From Chara braunii (Eukaryota > Streptophyta > Charophyceae > Charales > Characeae): 39,258 nt of DNA. Under the pieces are notes generated by a model. That model saw only the letters and a program-made list of their open reading frames with translations. It was not told the origin of the DNA and ran no database searches. The stretch covers positions 81,058-120,315 of the forward strand of contig BFEA01000894.1 in assembly GCA_003427395.1 (NCBI GenBank). Direction: 5' to 3'. Position 1 is the first letter of the stretch. Every line of letters starts with the position of its first letter. The translations under genes were made by a program, and so were the position numbers. Below, piece by piece: positions 1-11,529 of this stretch.

Positions 1-62
<62 letters not shown>
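1..62. repeat. Poly(T) run at window edge
   Basis: The window opens with 62 consecutive T. A second T run follows near 98-113. On the minus strand this is a poly(A) tract, which could be the tail of a retroposed sequence lying to the left, or a plain homopolymer. Its true length is uncertain because it is cut by the window edge. Confidence 0.9.
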
Positions 63-430
63 CTTGTACGTATCAATTTTACGTGTACACAATACTTTTT
101 TTTTTTTTTTTTTAGACAACATTTTATTTTAATGATTATTTCTCTGATTTTTCTTTGAATTCTTGTTTGAGTATCTTATATATATATATATTTTTATTAT
201 TTTATATTTATTTCACTCGTGTATACTTCTCTGTTAATATTTTATTTGTTACTTATGTGGTCTACTTCTGGCTACGATGAAGTTTTTGTCTTCGATTCGT
301 CCTTTGACGAGCAGATTCGTTTCTTAACAAACAAATTTATTCAGTTAATTAATGTTTTATCGAGTAGTGTACAATGCCTTTCTGGAATTAGCAGACGTTC
401 CTGTATTGCAATCATGACACCGTTTGTACT

Positions 431-518
431 GCACACACACACACACGCTTCAACATGCATACACGTACATACACACACACATACATACATGCACACACAC
501 ACACATACATATATATAA
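431..518. repeat. AC / ACAT microsatellite
   Basis: Runs of CA dinucleotides alternate with ACAT tetranucleotides and end in a short TA run. The open frames crossing it encode only His/Thr or Cys/Val strings and are artefacts of the repeat. Confidence 0.9.
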
Positions 519-2333
519 CATTTATTTGCAAACACATGCAGCTATGTATACACATATTGCTTCTAATGAATAAATGTTGTAAGTTTTTTGCATTCTATCA
601 ATACATAGACTTTCTGAATAACTGCAGTTTTGCTTGACTTTATTACGCATGGAGTGTGGCAATGTTTTTTTGTTGCGGTGCTGACACTTAGTCATTGATA
701 TTCCGCTACAACCTCAATAGTGGGATTCATCTTTCGCGTCTGTTTTTTCATTGTACACTTTTGTGTGCTGTGAATGTTGATTTTACACACAACGTCATTG
801 CTGATAGTGAATTTATAAACTTCGGTCTCGTTTCACACTTCATAGTTCACGGGATACAATATAGTCTACTCTATAGACTTCCTTTAGAAATGAATGTGTC
901 ATTTGTCACGGTAAGGATATGTTCGACGATTCATGATATCTTATCACAATTATCAAATAGATAATGAACTTGAATGTGCAGGGTCGATATTATAGACTCT
1001 CTACAAGAAAGCATTATCCTCCTTGAATAAGCATATTGAAGCTTATCTAGAAAAACGATGCAAAGGAATAAAGTACAATCAGTAAAATGGCTCGATATTC
1101 ATTTAAAAAAAAAAAAAAAAATAGGAAAATTAGCCAAACTTAACCCCTAAAGAAGTAAACATCCTTATATGACTATAGGTATAAGACTATTTTTATAAAA
1201 CTTCAATGATAAAGTAAGAAGAGATGCAAAAATATCCCGTCAAACTTTTTTTTGTTAAGATATAAAGGAAGTTATTTGTCATTGAGCAATACAAAGTCAC
1301 AAGATGAAAATCGATAATGTGATAACCCTTTTTGAAAAACAATGGTTAAAAACCAATATTCAAACTTTCATAATTAGAGATCAACTTTGAAAATAATGGT
1401 AAAAACAAAAAATCTCGATGGTAGAAGATAATGAAGGTGAAATAAAAAAATGTATAAACTTAAGGAAAACCTAAAAGTAATCTCTGAATATCTTTGTAAT
1501 ATAAAGAGGAGATTGAATGAGTTAATAGTGGTCATCCCGCTCGAGTGGTGGACAATTGTAAAAATGAAATTCTCATTCAAATGAGTTTTTTGTGATATCA
1601 ATTAAATAAGAACGAAAATTTTGTAGTATAAATTATACGTGAAAATTTATAATAAAGGAACTATGTTTGGCCTGGGGAATAAACATATTAGTAATACTAC
1701 CTCGCTCCATCTCATTTTGTTAGATTGAAAACGAAAAAGTAAAGAGGGTGAGATGTTGACAGAGAAATGAGAACTGATATATCTTGTGTGAGGAAAACAA
1801 ATACAAACTCTTCGTCGGCTCTAATAAATGAAATTGCAAACGAACAGAAAATAAATAACAAAAGTTTACATTTAAATTTTTCATAGTGCAAGTTGAAATC
1901 GCTTATAAGACATTGATGAAAAACATGGACTTTGTGGATGAGATATAGTGCCGCATACAATATATATAACCCTAAAAGAAAAGTGTCTTCAGGGAATCGT
2001 TTTCCTTGAGGTCGATAAGTTTCAATCACCAACGACTTAATCCTCTATTGACATCCAGCGCACACATGCTTATCTTCAAGAAATTGATTTATCGACCTCA
2101 TATGCCTTGAGTAAAATGATGTTTTACTGTCTTTGTGAAAATGTTGTCATTCATTATTCCTTTTAAAACAAATGAGAGCAAATACTTGTTTTTTTCTTTT
2201 TCTGTTGAGCAATGCATGAATGAAGATGGTAAGATATAATACGAAGATAGTTGGCAATGAAAACTAATTGCCCTTGAGATTCGAAGACCATACTATTGGA
2301 ATATTGCCCATAATACAAGGAAGGAGAGTTTAT

Positions 2334-2856
2334 ACAACGGAAAAATTTTATAGAATTAAATAGACATTTTATAGTAAAATTACAATCTAAATTTCAAGTT
2401 TTCATTCCATCTTTAAAAATGTCATTCCAATTTTAAAATTTTTTATCTTACTTGCAAACTTTTATTCCAAGAATAGGGTATCCCTTCTTATTTGGACTGC
2501 ATGCTAGAGATGGAATGAAAGTTTGGATGAGTTCATAAAATATTTGAATTGGACTGTCATTCTAAGTAAGGATTTTTCGTCATAAATAGGTTAATCCAAT
2601 ATAAATTATAAGATATTTGTTGTAGTGGAATTAAAATTTAATTAAAACATTTCATAAACTCGTCCAGATTTTTATTCCATTTTGAACAAATAGATGTAGT
2701 TGGAAGGGAAAACTCATATTATATGGGAACTTATCAAATAAAACTGGAAATTTTAGAATTGGACGAACATTGGAATGATAATTTATAAATATGAAGGATT
2801 TTTTTTTTATGGAATGTTTTTTCAACTTCCATTTTTCGTGGGAATTTTTCTGTTGT
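2334..2856. mobile_element. Possible AT-rich terminal-inverted-repeat element
   Basis: The left end ACAACGGAAAAATT (2334-2347) is matched at 13 of 14 positions by the reverse complement of 2843-2856. The 523-bp interior is very AT-rich and repeats short ATTCCA / TGGAAT words in both orientations, as in a fold-back or MITE-like sequence. I could not find a matching target-site duplication next to the ends, so the boundaries are tentative and a chance match in AT-rich DNA is possible. Confidence 0.3.
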
Positions 2857-4119
2857 AATCAATTCATTCTACCTAGCCAAGAAAGTAGTTATGAGGCATG
2901 TGGGTCAGAAGATGTACCCATGAAGAAGAGAGTGTTGTATATATGAGAAAATTATAATATTAATTCATTTTAAATTATTAATAAAGTGATAATCAACAAT
3001 GAAAAAAATCAACTGATCATACGAACCTAATGGGGTTGGGGGGGGGGGGGATTATGATAAAGAACTTCAAAACAAAGTGGTTGAGTAATTTAAAGTTGAA
3101 GGCAATTAGAAAAGTGAAGAAAGATGTAATCGAGTGTAAATTTATCCATTTGTCTTTTGTTGACCAAACAAACATAAATGTTCATTTCCATAAAGACCGA
3201 TGTTACCATTTCTTTGTGTTTTTCTTTTTGTGGATAATTGTTATATATATCTTACTAGGACACACGGAGGGTGAGTAGCTCAATGACAAAATATAAAATT
3301 TTAAAACATTTTTATTTTATATATGTGTTCATTTAAGACTAAAAAAATATATATTTATTTATTTTTTAATGCTCATGAACTGTCAGTCCACTTATTTCAC
3401 CAAAACAATCAATATTACATTGACTTTGTATACTGATACTATATATCTCTATATGACCGTGGTATATTGGGTTATCACGTTTATATCATCGTGACTCAAA
3501 TTTTCAAAGTATGTGACTACTTCAAAAAGGGGATATTACGTTGGTAAAAGTTATACTGGACTGATTCTGCGTATTTTGATTGGAGCGACAATAAAAACGG
3601 TATCTTCGAAAAGCAAAGGACCGGTTATACCTTGTGACTCCAGGGTAAAAAAAATGCCAAAAGTCTTGAAAGGTATGTATTTTTTTTAGGTTGTCCGATT
3701 TTGAACATCTGACCGTGGTTAGTAGCTTTGCTTGTCGGCGGTCAGCAACTTGTTTGAAGTCCTAAGGCTGCGATGTAGTGGTTTTCCCACATTTGTGTTA
3801 AGGCAGTATGAATTTTCACTGCGAGTGACCACCCAGTAAGGGGTATAGAGGGGTTTAGAAGTTTGACGATGAATTGTGGAGGAACCATATTTAATTGGTG
3901 CACATACCAGTATCCTTGAAATTCAAAGAATCGGTCCTTTGCTTCGTGAGGACCCAAGTTGTAAAGTTTTTTAAGTGAGGATCTCAAAGTGTAGTTATAA
4001 TGACATGCCACTGGAAAAAGTTATGCACTTGTACTTACGAATTTGTCAAAGTTTAGGGTGGTTACAACTTGAAGCTTACTACCCATTCACATTCACGAAA
4101 AGGTGCATACGAAAAGAGG

Positions 4120-4124
<5 letters not shown>

Positions 4125-4190
<66 letters not shown>

Positions 4191-4191
4191 N

Positions 4192-4259
<68 letters not shown>

Positions 4260-4266
4260 CCCCACC

Positions 4267-4297
<31 letters not shown>

Positions 4298-4303
4298 CTC
4301 CCC
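4125..4303. repeat. Long CT microsatellite with one ambiguous base
   Basis: Almost pure (CT)n from 4125 to 4257, then a C7 interruption, an ACC, and a second CT run ending in TTTCTCTTCTCCCC. A single N at 4191 marks an unresolved position, so the copy number is probably not reliable. The open frames on both strands here encode Ser-Leu or Arg-Glu repeats only. Confidence 0.97.
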
Positions 4304-7300
4304 GCAAAAAGAAACATAGACGAAGCTTAGTCCTTGCGCCTCTAAGGTAGACAATACAAAATAAGCATTTGAATGGGGCGTACATCAATTCTTGTATGGA
4401 CAGAGACAGAATCATGATACAGATAGAGGTTGTTACTTAGTGAGACTCTAATTTTCCAGCTATTGGTATCAGCCTCGTTCAGACCCAATAGGCATTGGTG
4501 CGGGACAACTTTGCATAGGGGAAAAGTGCTTAGGAAGTACTAATGGTTTAGGGCCTTGTCCCACCAAGTGCTCGCCGCGACGAATCCTCACCAAACTAAA
4601 GTCATAGCTCCTAACACCTCGCCAAACTCACACTCTAACCATAAGGATGTGCCCCTTCAGTTGGTAGGGACGATGTGCATGCAGGGGTAGACCACATTTC
4701 GGAAGCCCCAGAGAAAAGGCATCACAACCCTGCCTTTGCAGGTGGGAAAATGGTGGTCGTGGTAAGTGCTCCCCATGCACCACGCAGCATGGAGAAAACC
4801 GGTCGTCTGACAGGAGGGTCGTTTTGAGGTGGTGGAGCAATAACCCATTTCGCGTGCATGGAGAAAACCGGTCGTCTGACAGGAGGGTCTTTCTGAGGTG
4901 GTGGAGCAACAACCCATTCAGCGTGTTAAGTGAGTGGAGGAGCAACCTTGCCCCTTTTCCCTTTTTTGACAAACCTTGCCGAGCGAATACGGATTAGGCT
5001 GTAAATACCATCCAAGCAAATTAGAAAAGATTGGAAAGTTTTGCCAGAGAAGGTGATAGCCCTGTATATTTTGTCCAATGGTTTTCATTTCAAGAAGTAA
5101 GTAAAACGTGCGCCGTGTTTGAATTCTGTGGAGGATGGGGACAAGGTGTCTCGCTCCTCTAAGCTCGTGAAAATTCAAGAGTTCCGCATGACCCCACTTG
5201 CTCTACAATAGGCTTCAGTTGCAAAATGGGGCCAGCAGTTTGAGCTTGCTCGCAAAAACCTTATGCTGCTTATCTCCTCCATTACTTTGTATTCTCTTTG
5301 TCCCCATCTTCTTGTCTAGGCAAAAAAGTTTAGACGACTACCCGTGGTCCTCAAATTCGCTAGGCAACAAGCGAAATGAGACAAGAGGAAAAAATCCATG
5401 GAAAATCTACGTCATCTTCGGGCCCGGTCGACGGGTTCGTCGATTCAGGCCAGCTGGCATAACCTCAACAACTCAGCCGTCAAGTTGTTTCATTTTTTTT
5501 CATTTACTAAAGCACAACTGAACCTCCTCAGCCAGACGACAGACATCAGAAAACGAATTACAATATTCTGCACAGACTGGGTAGGGGGAGAAAGGGAAGT
5601 ATGGATCACAAAAGTAGAATGGAGCGGCGAACAAGGAGGAGACTTGCAGGATTTGGGAGAAACGAGGAACTACCGGCTAGTTTTTAAGGACTGGACAAAT
5701 ATAGAACCCTCGCTTCCATTACGCCCCTTCGCAGATTTCCCAGATCCTTTCCCACCCCATGCCCTATCCCTGGCAGAAATCCCTTTTTGAGCATGAGAAC
5801 TGATCCCCTCCAAATCTGGGCCTACATGCGGCTTCCTCCCTGGTGCCCCCTGGGGAGGCCTTTGCTATCCTTCAGTTTCAGTGTCAAGCTATCTGCTATC
5901 AGCTGCTCAGTTAACCCCCCAGCTTCACTGGGGCAGTCAATGCTGGCAGCCAGTATCTCATTGATCTCATTTTCCGAAACTTCTGAAACTTCTGAATTTT
6001 CTGAAAAAAAAAAAAAAAAAGAAAAGAAAACGCATGTGAGACTCGAAGAAAGGACATAACCCCTTGACTTGCAGTTTTGATACTGGTTTCATTAAGTCCA
6101 CACTTTGAGCTCTTCCATGCCGGACACATGACCTCTCGAGCCTATATCACGGCACGTTGCATGTCTTGTATTACGGTACCGGCCTCGCTCCACTACTCGT
6201 TATTCTACATGCACTCTGATGCCTCCGTCAACAGTGCGTGGCGAGATAGGGCCTCCGCACCACTCGAAAAGGACAAAAAGATATTGAAGGTGCATTTTGT
6301 GGACGTTCTAGAGGGGGATACGTTCTCAACTCAATTTGGAGTGTGGCGAGGCCCACTGAACACAAACTTCATGCACTGGGAAAATAAGAGGAGAGATATG
6401 GACCCTTGGAACATGCAATGAAAAAATGAGAGGAGAGATATATGGACCCTTGGATCGTATCCAACAGGGCGCCGTCATCTCTAGAGTACATGGATGCGGT
6501 GGTTTTGGCGCCCCCCCGTTCTCTTTTGAGCCGGCGCCTTCGGCTTGCATTCCACAATCGTTATAGTAGAGGCAGTTTCGGGAAAAAGAAAGCGATCCCC
6601 CACATTTCTGCGGCGAGCGGACCTCGATAATTCGGCTGTTTCTTCTCTGGGCCTCCTTCATGGCAGCGCGGGAGGGGTTTCCTGAATGAATTTCCAAATG
6701 CGCCCGAGCCCCTCCACCCCACCCTGAAAGTAGGCGGCCGTGCAAATTTGGTCTCTCTTTTTTTTCTTCTCTTCCGCTGTCAGTTCGTGGCCGTTGGCCG
6801 TTCGATGTCCGCGGTACCGTGGGACCCAGTGCAACTCGGCGACATCCGTGCAGACGGCGACATTCGTGCAGAAGTTCCTTTCCCTTCGACGAGCCCATGG
6901 GATCTGGACGGATTCGTTTTTACGAACCCGTCGGGATGACACGACTTTTTGGGTATTAGGTACTTTGCCGGCTTTGTGGATCCAAGCCTTCACTTCATTT
7001 CTTGGGCCACGGTCCTGCTTTAGTGCAATCCTTGATCACTCCTGGCCGTCGATTCCTCCCGAGATTTACAGCCAGTCAGAGATGAGCAATCCAGGCTGGC
7101 CGGGCAGGCGAGACCATGGGTTCTGTCCGCGCTTCTCCCCCCCAGCCGTTCGCAAAACCAAAACAAATGAGTTGACTGGTGAAATGTCCGTAAGATCATC
7201 CTGTCCATGGTAATCGAACGGTGCCTGTGCCGTAGAGCAGATATAAAGCCTGTTCGCGACAGTTTCCCATTCCACGGTGTAGCAAAGCCACGCCGCGCCG

Positions 7301-8240
7301 CGCCGCGCCGCCACCGGGAGCCCTTCGCAGGAGGCTCGGCAGAATCCGGTTCACCGAGAAACCTGGTTCGCCAGCCTCGGCGGTATTCGTGGCTCTGTCG
7401 GGTCTTCTGTGTGTGTGTGTGTGTGGTGTGTGCGGTCGTCGTTTATGGCAAGTATGTGTGGCACGCGGTGTGCCCTACGATAGGGCGCCCTTGGCTCCAG
7501 TGTTTTTTGCTGTAGGGTGGGACTACCTCCTTTGGAGTCGGTCATCGGGTATATACTCTTCTGACTGACTACTTTATATGTGGGCGGCAAGGGACAGGAA
7601 AGCTTATCTCAGAGAGCGCGTAGGGTGGGGGAGTGAAGGTCCGTGGAGAACAAAGAAGGGGGTTGGCGTAACTGGAGCTGTAGAGAAAGGGAGTGTCTCC
7701 GGCTTCATTCCCCGTCCTTTTTCCGGGGTTGGGCAGGCTCGTCGACTCTTGCAGTCGACGCGCACGGCTCATCCCTGGAAGAGGGGCGCGGACTGGCATC
7801 GTCTACAACCTTCACGGTTAGCGGTAGAATGGGAGAGAAAAGGAGAGAGAGGACGGGAGTGTCGCGGAACGGACAGAACGGGAGCGACTGAAAAGGGAGC
7901 GGGCTGAAAGGTGGTGCTCGAGGGTCAGGGTTTGGATGGAATCATTTGCGGCGCAGTAGTAACCGGTCGATGTCAACGGCATTCGCGCGTTGACGTCTGC
8001 CTCCGTTGTTTGGTATGTGCAGCTGTCAATGACCGGCGGGAGGCGGAGGGAGGTAGAGACGGGAAAGACGGGTGCCGCGGCGGCGAATGCTCGACCATGT
8101 CTTGCTCGCTTCTGCTCATCGGTCGTCATCGCGTCCGCTAATGATCCTCTTTACTATGCCGTAGCATTCTCTTCGCCTATTCGCTCTTCGTCTTTTCAGC
8201 CATCTTCGTCCCTCTGTTCGCGAGTATGTTAGCAGAGTTA
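4304..8240. other. Non-coding region upstream of the CSLC gene
   Basis: About 3.9 kb without a recognisable gene. Open frames of 100-190 codons occur on both strands (for example plus 5398-5790 and 6740-7213, minus 6326-6898) but overlap one another and show no family resemblance. Visible items are the 69-bp tandem repeat at 4787-4924, an A run at 6004-6020, a direct repeat of GAGGAGAGATATGGACCCTTGG type at about 6389-6455, GCCGC pentamers near 7290-7312, and a TG run near 7409-7428. G+C content rises steadily from about 6000 toward the CSLC gene. Confidence 0.6.
4787..4924. repeat. 69-bp tandem duplication (two copies)
   Basis: Units 4787-4855 and 4856-4924 both begin GCATGGAGAAAACCGGTCG and differ at only a few positions. 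The period of 69 keeps the minus-strand frame open, giving a repeated Leu-Leu-His-His-Leu type peptide, but nothing else suggests that frame is a gene. Confidence 0.9.
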
Positions 8241-8385
8241 AGTTATTAATAATCGGATAGACGAGACGAGCATTTCTTTTCTCAGTCCACCTATCTCTAT
8301 CTTCCTCGCGCTTGTGCGAGGGTCGGATTCGCCTGTTTGTGATCTTGCATCTTGGAGAAGTAGTGTGTCATAGCGTGCGAGCAAA
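8241..8385 (+). promoter_or_regulatory. Probable 5' UTR / promoter-proximal region of the CSLC gene
   Basis: The sequence just upstream of the CSLC start is pyrimidine-rich (CT-rich patches around 8275-8310), which is common in plant 5' leaders. The start codon sits in GCAAAATGGCG, with A at -3 and G at +4, a strong context for translation initiation. No clear TATA box is visible within 150 bp. A TATATAC word lies near 7551 but is too far away to assign. The transcription start is unknown. Confidence 0.4.
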
Positions 8386-10290
8386 ATGGCGCTTTACAAT
8401 AAGTCTTCCGTACTTGGGGACTATGACGACAAGAGTCGGGGAGGGTTATTGGGATACCCTCCAGCGCATAAGGAGAAGCAGCGCTCGTTGAGGCTGCTGG
8501 GCGGTCGCTTGTTGCGGTCGTTTCTTCCGAGATGGCTGGTGATGTCGATTGTCGACCGGTCGTTCCGCTCCAATTCGATGGGGAAGACCGGTACGAAGCC
8601 TCCTCCTTCAAAGAGGAGTCCGCTTCAGGCGTTCACGTTCGGTATCTGCATCCTTTTCCTCGTGATGCTTCTCCTTAGTTACTCTGATGCCCCGGCTGTG
8701 GCCGGTGTGTTGGAGGTTATGACGTACCCATTCACGCGCGTGGCGGAAGTATTCGCTGTCTTGACCGAGGCTTTCACCTCCTTCCGGGGCCGGTATATCG
8801 CTCCTGGCTTGCAGGCCGTTATCAATGTGCTAATTATCGTGTTCGCGGTGCAATCGATGGACACGTTGCTGATGAGTCTGATCTCCTTCTACTTCTCCTT
8901 CACGGGATGGAGAGCGAAGAAGGTGACTCCTCTTCCTCCCTATCGGCCTTCAAAAGACTCTTCGGGCAATCTGACGAGCAAGACGGACGCGTATCCGAGG
9001 GTCTTGATTCAAATTCCCATGTTCAACGAGAGGGAGTGCTACCAAATCTCCATCGGCGCGTGCTCGCAGTTGGACTGGCCTCGGGACAAGCTGATCATCC
9101 AAGTGCTTGACGACTCCAATAACGAGGAGATCAAGGAGATGGTGAAGGAGGAGGTGGGCAAGTGGCAGAGCCGAGGTGTCAACATCGATTACCGTCATCG
9201 TGTAGACCGAACGGGGTACAAGGGAGGCTCCCTGAAGCAAGGCATGCTCGCTCCTTACGTCAAGGACTGCGAGTTCGTGGCCGTATTCGATGCCGACTTC
9301 CAGCCTCGGCCCGACTGGTTGTTGCAAACCGTGCCGTACTTCAAGGACGACCCCAAGCTCGCTCTCGTGCAGACTCGATGGGAGTACTCCAACCATTTCA
9401 CCAACCTTCTTACCCGGTTCCAGTTCATCAACATGTCGTATCACTTTGAAGTGGAACAGCAGGTGATGGGCGCGACGATGGGTTTCTTTGGCTTCAACGG
9501 CACGGGCGGTATCTGGAGAATCACGGCGGTGAACGACGCCGGAGGCTGGGATGTGAGGACCACGGTCGAAGACATGGACATCGCTGTCCGGGCGCACATT
9601 TGCGGCTATCACTTCAATTTCTGTAACCACATCCGAGTGCCGTGCGAGTTGCCGCAGACTCTGGAAGCGTACACGCGCCAGCAACACAGGTGGCACGCTG
9701 GACCCATGAACCTGTTCCGTATTCTTGCAGGCAAGATTGTGCGCACGCCGAGCCTCACCTTCTTCCAGAAGTTCCACCTCATTGTTGTTTTCTTCTTCGT
9801 TCGCCGGCTCCTCGTTCCCACCGTCAATTTCCTCTTGTTTGTCGTCCTGCTCCCTCTCTCTCTCTTTGTCCCCGAGGCCACCATTCCTATCTGGGTGACG
9901 TACACGTTCCCCATGTTCTTGTCGATCTTTAGAATGTGCTTGTGCCCGAGTCTGTTCCCGTACATGTTCCCGTACTTGTTTTTCGAGAACACCATGGTGT
10001 TGATCAAGCTGAGCGCCAACATTCAGGGTCTGCTGAACTTCGGTAGAGTGAACGAGTGGATCGTGACTGCCAAAGTTGGAGCCTTGGCGAAGGTCAAGGA
10101 CGAGACCGCGAACAAGCCGAAGAAGAAGGGCATCAAGGTCTTCAAGAGAGAGCTGTTCATGTCGTTCTTCCTCCTCCTGGCCGCCATTCAATCGCTTGCT
10201 ATCGAGAAGGGCATCCACTTCTACATCTTCCTCTTCCAAGGGCTCAGCTTCTTCGCTTTCGGCATGGACTTGCTGAGCGACTACAGTTAG
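8386..10290 (+). CDS. CSLC: Cellulose-synthase-like C (CSLC) family beta-1,4-glucan synthase, single exon
   Basis: Uninterrupted 634-codon frame for a Golgi-type GT2 glycosyltransferase that, in the plant CSLC family, polymerises the beta-1,4-glucan backbone of xyloglucan from UDP-glucose. Hydrophobic segments lie at about 82-100 and 143-170. The catalytic domain follows at about 200-450 and carries the conserved residues: D242-D243 (VLDDSN), the DxD motif D302-A-D304, the third aspartate D396 in TVEDMD, and Q432-Q-H-R-W436 (QxxRW). Several transmembrane segments fill about 464-545 and 588-628. WHAGPM after QxxRW, and the C-terminal FxREL...HFYxFLFQGLSF-type tail, point to CSLC rather than CSLA. 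An ancestral CSLA/C type is the alternative. The length is slightly below land-plant CSLC (about 670-700). The ATG at 8386 is in strong context. It has no introns, unlike typical land-plant members, and G+C is higher than in the flanking DNA. Confidence 0.92.
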   Translation: MALYNKSSVLGDYDDKSRGGLLGYPPAHKEKQRSLRLLGGRLLRSFLPRWLVMSIVDRSFRSNSMGKTGTKPPPSKRSPLQAFTFGICILFLVMLLLSYSDAPAVAGVLEVMTYPFTRVAEVFAVLTEAFTSFRGRYIAPGLQAVINVLIIVFAVQSMDTLLMSLISFYFSFTGWRAKKVTPLPPYRPSKDSSGNLTSKTDAYPRVLIQIPMFNERECYQISIGACSQLDWPRDKLIIQVLDDSNNEEIKEMVKEEVGKWQSRGVNIDYRHRVDRTGYKGGSLKQGMLAPYVKDCEFVAVFDADFQPRPDWLLQTVPYFKDDPKLALVQTRWEYSNHFTNLLTRFQFINMSYHFEVEQQVMGATMGFFGFNGTGGIWRITAVNDAGGWDVRTTVEDMDIAVRAHICGYHFNFCNHIRVPCELPQTLEAYTRQQHRWHAGPMNLFRILAGKIVRTPSLTFFQKFHLIVVFFFVRRLLVPTVNFLLFVVLLPLSLFVPEATIPIWVTYTFPMFLSIFRMCLCPSLFPYMFPYLFFENTMVLIKLSANIQGLLNFGRVNEWIVTAKVGALAKVKDETANKPKKKGIKVFKRELFMSFFLLLAAIQSLAIEKGIHFYIFLFQGLSFFAFGMDLLSDYS

Positions 10291-11299
10291 GTAGGTGGGA
10301 GGATTATGTAGTTGTTAGCCGAGGGTGGGTACTTAGTCTCGTTGGAGATAGATGGAGATAGATGAGCGATAGAAGTGGATTTGTTGTCCTGTCGACGTAG
10401 GCCCCGCTGTTGCCTTGTGACGCTGGCTGCTTTCTTGCTCGATTGTGTGTGCATTCTCCTAGCCACGGATTTTCCAGGCGCGGTTGTAGTCTATCGAAGG
10501 TAATGAGATGCGGAAGAGGGTAGGGGACAAGAGGAATAAGCACAGGAAGTATGCGGAAGAGGGTAGAGGACAAGAGGAATAAGCGCAGGAAGTTCATTAA
10601 GGACAAGAAGAAGAAGAAGAAGAAGATGAAGAAGAATAGTAACCGCGAGTGGTAGGATGTTAGGAGTAGGGAGGAGAGAGAGTAGGGAGCAGAGTAATCG
10701 CGTTGTCGGCAAATGAAACCGGTGAGGCCTTGTTCGAAAGCCCAATGTGTGTTTTGCTTAAGAGTGGCTTCTGTACCCTGCGTGTGTTGTTTAGAGAAGC
10801 GTCTTTATGTTGATTTGTGGCTCTTCCTGCTTGAACTGATGTGGCCTCTTCTCTAGGGAGATGCACGAGAATAGGGAGAGCTGCTGTTCCGTAAGTGGGG
10901 TGGCGTCGTCTCTATTTCTCTACGTTAATCCATCGAAGGTATAATCGTTTCCGATCTTACGTCCAGTGCGTTGGCGTAAAGTCGGGAGCAAGAAATAAGG
11001 AAAGTGAAGAGGAAGGGGAGAGAAAGGGGGAGGGGAAAATAAGGAAAACAATGGGGAACTACAATTATGTAGTTCGCATCTCGGCTCAGAGAAGCGGGGG
11101 GGACTAGGAGCGAGCGAGCAACGCTACGCCGGATTTGCTCGGAGGCTCTGAGGAGTATGCGAGTCCCGCCGTAGATGCTTCATCTTCGGTCCAAGTTCTC
11201 TTTTGCCTTCGACGAGGGAAGTCTGTGAAGCACAACGATTGGCTGCTTGTAGCTTCGAGGAACGTTGATGTCGCCGGAAAATGTTTTTTCTCTCTTAAG
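10291..11299. other. Downstream region of the CSLC gene
   Basis: About 1 kb of probable 3' UTR and intergenic DNA. It contains a 43-bp tandem repeat and a GAA tract (10509-10632), then a purine-rich stretch near 10985-11050. There is no poly(A) tract directly after the stop codon, so the intronless gene does not show the hallmark of a recent retrocopy. Confidence 0.55.
10509..10632. repeat. 43-bp tandem repeat followed by a GAA microsatellite
   Basis: TGCGGAAGAGGGTAG begins at 10509 and again at 10552, each followed by a near-identical GACAAGAGGAATAAGC segment. An AAG/GAA trinucleotide run then follows from about 10605 to 10632. All are purine-rich on the plus strand. Confidence 0.85.
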
Positions 11300-11485
11300 T
11301 CCGAAGAGGTTTCTCTGTTCAATAAGCGCGAGAGGCGGTCGAGAGCTCAACTGCGGACGGTTGGGATTTGAGGAGCACGGTTTGTCTCTTCAATAAGCGC
11401 GAGAGGCTGTCCAGAGCTCAACTGCGGACAGCGCGAGAGGCTGTCCAGAGCTCAACTGCGGACAGGTGGGATTTGAGGAGCATGA
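11300..11485. repeat. Minisatellite with AAGCGCGAGAGGC units
   Basis: Three copies of a module running AAGCGCGAGAGGC[G/T]GTC, then CAGAGCTCAACTGCGGAC. The first and third are followed by GGGATTTGAGGAGCA. The middle copy is truncated, so copies 2 and 3 are joined directly (11398-11450). Open frames across this block are repeat artefacts. Confidence 0.85.
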
Positions 11486-11529
11486 ATGAGAAGATGTTCC
11501 TTGAGAGTCTTTCTTTTGGCGAAGGAGGT

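Larger units (their letters stand above)
63..4124. other. AT-rich non-coding region
   Basis: Four kilobases clearly poorer in G+C than the CSLC neighbourhood. Open frames are short, in all six frames, and none resembles a known protein. The longest (minus strand 1712-2032 and 3742-4011, plus strand 695-964 and 3030-3278) have no domain or repeat support. The region contains the AC microsatellite at 431-518, an A run near 1104-1120, a G run near 3039-3050, and a possible inverted-repeat element at 2334-2856. I see no gene here. Confidence 0.7.

Noticed and set aside
3742-4011. An 89-codon minus-strand open frame with protein-like composition
   Set aside because: It matches no family I recognise and stands alone in non-coding AT-rich DNA. 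It remains a weak possibility of a degraded exon.
4062-4415. Several open frames of 74-117 codons on both strands
   Set aside because: They translate the CT/GA microsatellite into Ser-Leu or Arg-Glu repeats and pass through an N.
4464-4476. TGGTATCAG, resembling the start of a tRNA-Met primer binding site
   Set aside because: Only nine bases match before it diverges (CCTCG instead of AGCC), and no LTR end precedes it.
5398-5790. A 130-codon plus-strand open frame
   Set aside because: No domain, no repeat and no conserved motif could be recognised. Composition does not distinguish it from chance.
8950-10239. A 429-codon open frame on the minus strand opposite the CSLC gene
   Set aside because: It is the antisense shadow of a GC-rich coding sequence, low in complexity (Glu, Leu, Arg, His), with no family resemblance. 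The plus-strand frame has all GT2 motifs.
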